DNA of 15,920 nt. Origin: DATJFH01 sp035495815 (lineage in GTDB: Bacteria; Acidobacteriota; Terriglobia; Bryobacterales; Bryobacteraceae). Both the position numbers and the translations under genes were made by a program. Shown here one piece after another: positions 14,893 through 15,920 of the stretch (the stretch's first letter is position 1; each line of letters begins with the position of its first letter). The notes beneath the pieces are model-generated. The model had not been told where the DNA came from. It searched no databases and was given only the letters and a program-made list of their open reading frames with translations. The DNA lies in contig DATJFH010000383.1 in NCBI GenBank assembly GCA_035495815.1, forward strand, positions 1-15,920, in the 5' to 3' direction.

Positions 14893-15920
14893 ATGACAGG
14901 GAACTGGAAAGCGTGCGCCGGAATCGTCCTGATTGTCACTGTGTCGTTGTGGGCCCAGCAGCCAGCCCCACCCGCCGGACAACCGGCAGCCGGCCAACCA
15001 GCAGCAGGACAACCCGCAGCCGGACAACCAGCGGCCGGCCAACCCGCACCAGCACAACCGCCGCCCGGACAACCAGCAGCCGGCCAACCCGCGCCCGCCG
15101 CCCAGCCCCCCGCCACCACGCCCGCCGCGGCGCCCCCCAAACCCGCCGCCGGCTCCCTCGGCGGTCTGAATTTCTACAACGTCTCGCTGGTCGAGGTCAT
15201 CGACATCCTCGCCCAGAAGCTGAAGATCAACTACATCCTCGACCCCCGCGTCAGCGGCAAAGTCACCATCAACACCTACGGCGAGATCAAGCCCGTCGAC
15301 GTGCGCCAGCTCCTCGACACCATCCTGCGCATGAACGGCGCCGTCATGGTGCAGGTCGGCGACCTCTACCGTATCGTGCCCGCGGCCGATGCCGTGCGTC
15401 TGCCCATCAGCCCCAGAGTCGCCGGCGAGAAGCTGCCGGAGAATAGCGAAGAGGTCGTCCTCAACCTCATCTTCCTCAAGTACGCGTCGGTCTCCGACAT
15501 GAAGACGCTGATCGACCCCTTCCTCGGCGAGGGCCGCACCGTGGTCGTGTACGATGCCGCGAACCTGCTCCTCATTCAGGACAACGCCCGCAACATGCGC
15601 CGCACCATGGAGCTGATCTCACTCTTCGACAACGATGTGTTCGCCACCAAGCGCGTGCGGCTGTTTCAGGTCGAGAACGGCCGGCCCTCGGACGTCGTCA
15701 AGGAGCTCGAAACCGTTTTCAAAGCCTACGCCCTCTCCGAGAAAAGCACGGCCGTCAAGTTCATGCCCATCGACCGCATCAACACCATCATCGCGGTCGC
15801 GCCGAATCCCGGTGTTTTCGTGGAAGTGGAAAAATGGGTGGCCAAGCTGGATGTCCCCGTGAAGGTGACCGCCGGATCGGTGGACAATTACGTGTACCGG
15901 CTCAAATACGGCTGCGCCGA
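14893..15920 (+). CDS. gspD: Type II secretion secretin GspD, 3'-truncated by window edge
   Basis: Outer-membrane secretin through which T2SS substrates leave; 342 N-terminal residues are visible and the frame stays open at the right edge. ATG 14893 has an AGGAG site 9 nt upstream and begins a signal peptide (MTGNWKACAGIVLIVTVSLWAQ, cleavage near AQ22). A Pro/Gln/Ala/Gly tract (23-86) includes eight GQPAA-type pentapeptides. The N0 domain follows at about 91-170 (LNFYNVSLVEVIDILAQKLK; YILDPRVSGKVTIN; LLDTILRMNGAVMVQVGDLY). N1 is at about 186-250 (LNLIFLKYASVSDMKTLIDP; NLLLIQDNARNMRRTMELIS). N2 is at about 251-323 (KRVRLFQVENGRPSDVVKEL; PIDRINTIIAVAPNPGVF). The start of N3 (YVYRLKYGCA) is cut. 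The secretin pore domain lies outside. PilQ-type secretins share N0/N1, but the gsp context decides. The long frame with PQPDNQQP-like repeats in another phase is a shadow. Confidence 0.95.
   Translation, partial: MTGNWKACAGIVLIVTVSLWAQQPAPPAGQPAAGQPAAGQPAAGQPAAGQPAPAQPPPGQPAAGQPAPAAQPPATTPAAAPPKPAAGSLGGLNFYNVSLVEVIDILAQKLKINYILDPRVSGKVTINTYGEIKPVDVRQLLDTILRMNGAVMVQVGDLYRIVPAADAVRLPISPRVAGEKLPENSEEVVLNLIFLKYASVSDMKTLIDPFLGEGRTVVVYDAANLLLIQDNARNMRRTMELISLFDNDVFATKRVRLFQVENGRPSDVVKELETVFKAYALSEKSTAVKFMPIDRINTIIAVAPNPGVFVEVEKWVAKLDVPVKVTAGSVDNYVYRLKYGCA
14977..15096 (+). repeat. Eight tandem 15-bp units encoding GQPAA-type pentapeptides
   Basis: Eight in-phase 15-nt units of the type GGACAACC.GCAGCC code for residues 29-68 of GspD: GQPAA four times, GQPAP, AQPPP, GQPAA, GQPAP. 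Units differ mainly at third positions and alternate partly between GGA and GGC. A degenerate unit (QQPAP) precedes them. Such arrays commonly change copy number by slippage. A unit is a whole number of codons, so gain or loss keeps the frame. Confidence 0.9.

Noticed and set aside
14977..15096. CRISPR-like or non-coding tandem repeat
   Set aside because: Units are contiguous 15-mers without spacers and stay in frame with GspD, so this is a coding pentapeptide repeat.
14913..15446. + strand frame with Arg/Thr/Ser-rich repeats overlapping gspD, and a second one at 14933-15169
   Set aside because: Both are phase-shifted readings of the 15-nt repeat. The secretin domains are in the frame starting at 14893.

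Overview
The window is a high-GC bacterial segment in which every gene I can support lies on the + strand. It most resembles Acidobacteriota, in particular the Solibacter/Bryobacter group. The main clue is the large secreted protein at 1774-3966. It ends in the Ig/TIG-like C-terminal domain (TIGR03437 type) that is unusually abundant in Solibacter-like genomes. The Na+/solute symporter type and the small ECF sigma/anti-sigma pair also fit. This assignment is inference from families, not a database match.

Layout. (1) 1-1671: the 3' part of a sodium:solute symporter gene that enters from the left edge. (2) 1706-3966: an extended -10 type promoter and a 730-residue secreted protein with an unknown N-terminal half, a BACON-like Ig domain, a Pro/Ala linker and the TIGR03437-like C-terminus. 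(3) 3967-4171: a short spacer with a GC-rich hairpin. (4) 4172-5843: three overlapping genes for an ECF sigma factor, a membrane zinc-finger (HxxxCxxC) anti-sigma factor and an exported protein of unknown function. (5) After 97 nt, 5941 to the right edge: a type II secretion system (T2SS) operon in the order gspE-F-G-H-I-J-K-L-M-C, a small exported protein, then gspD, which is cut by the window end.

How the genes work together. GspE is the cytoplasmic ATPase and GspF the membrane platform. GspG is the major pseudopilin and GspH/I/J/K the minor ones. GspL and GspM form the inner-membrane assembly platform. GspC should connect that platform to the outer-membrane secretin GspD. No prepilin peptidase (GspO) or GspN is seen here. 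The Gsp genes overlap or nearly touch, which indicates one transcript with translational coupling. The sigma/anti-sigma/exported-protein trio lies directly upstream in the same direction without an evident terminator, so it may control or be co-transcribed with the secretion operon.

The least ordinary part is 13701-15100. The GspC-like protein has a homology-region domain but no PDZ domain. It ends in a short motif (GT...G.KK...R.TPFG) that recurs in the small exported protein encoded next to it. The secretin then starts with a tract of eight GQPAA-type pentapeptides before its N0 domain. The TPFG module is the best candidate here for an undescribed lineage-specific part of a T2SS. The rest is a recognisable secretion operon.
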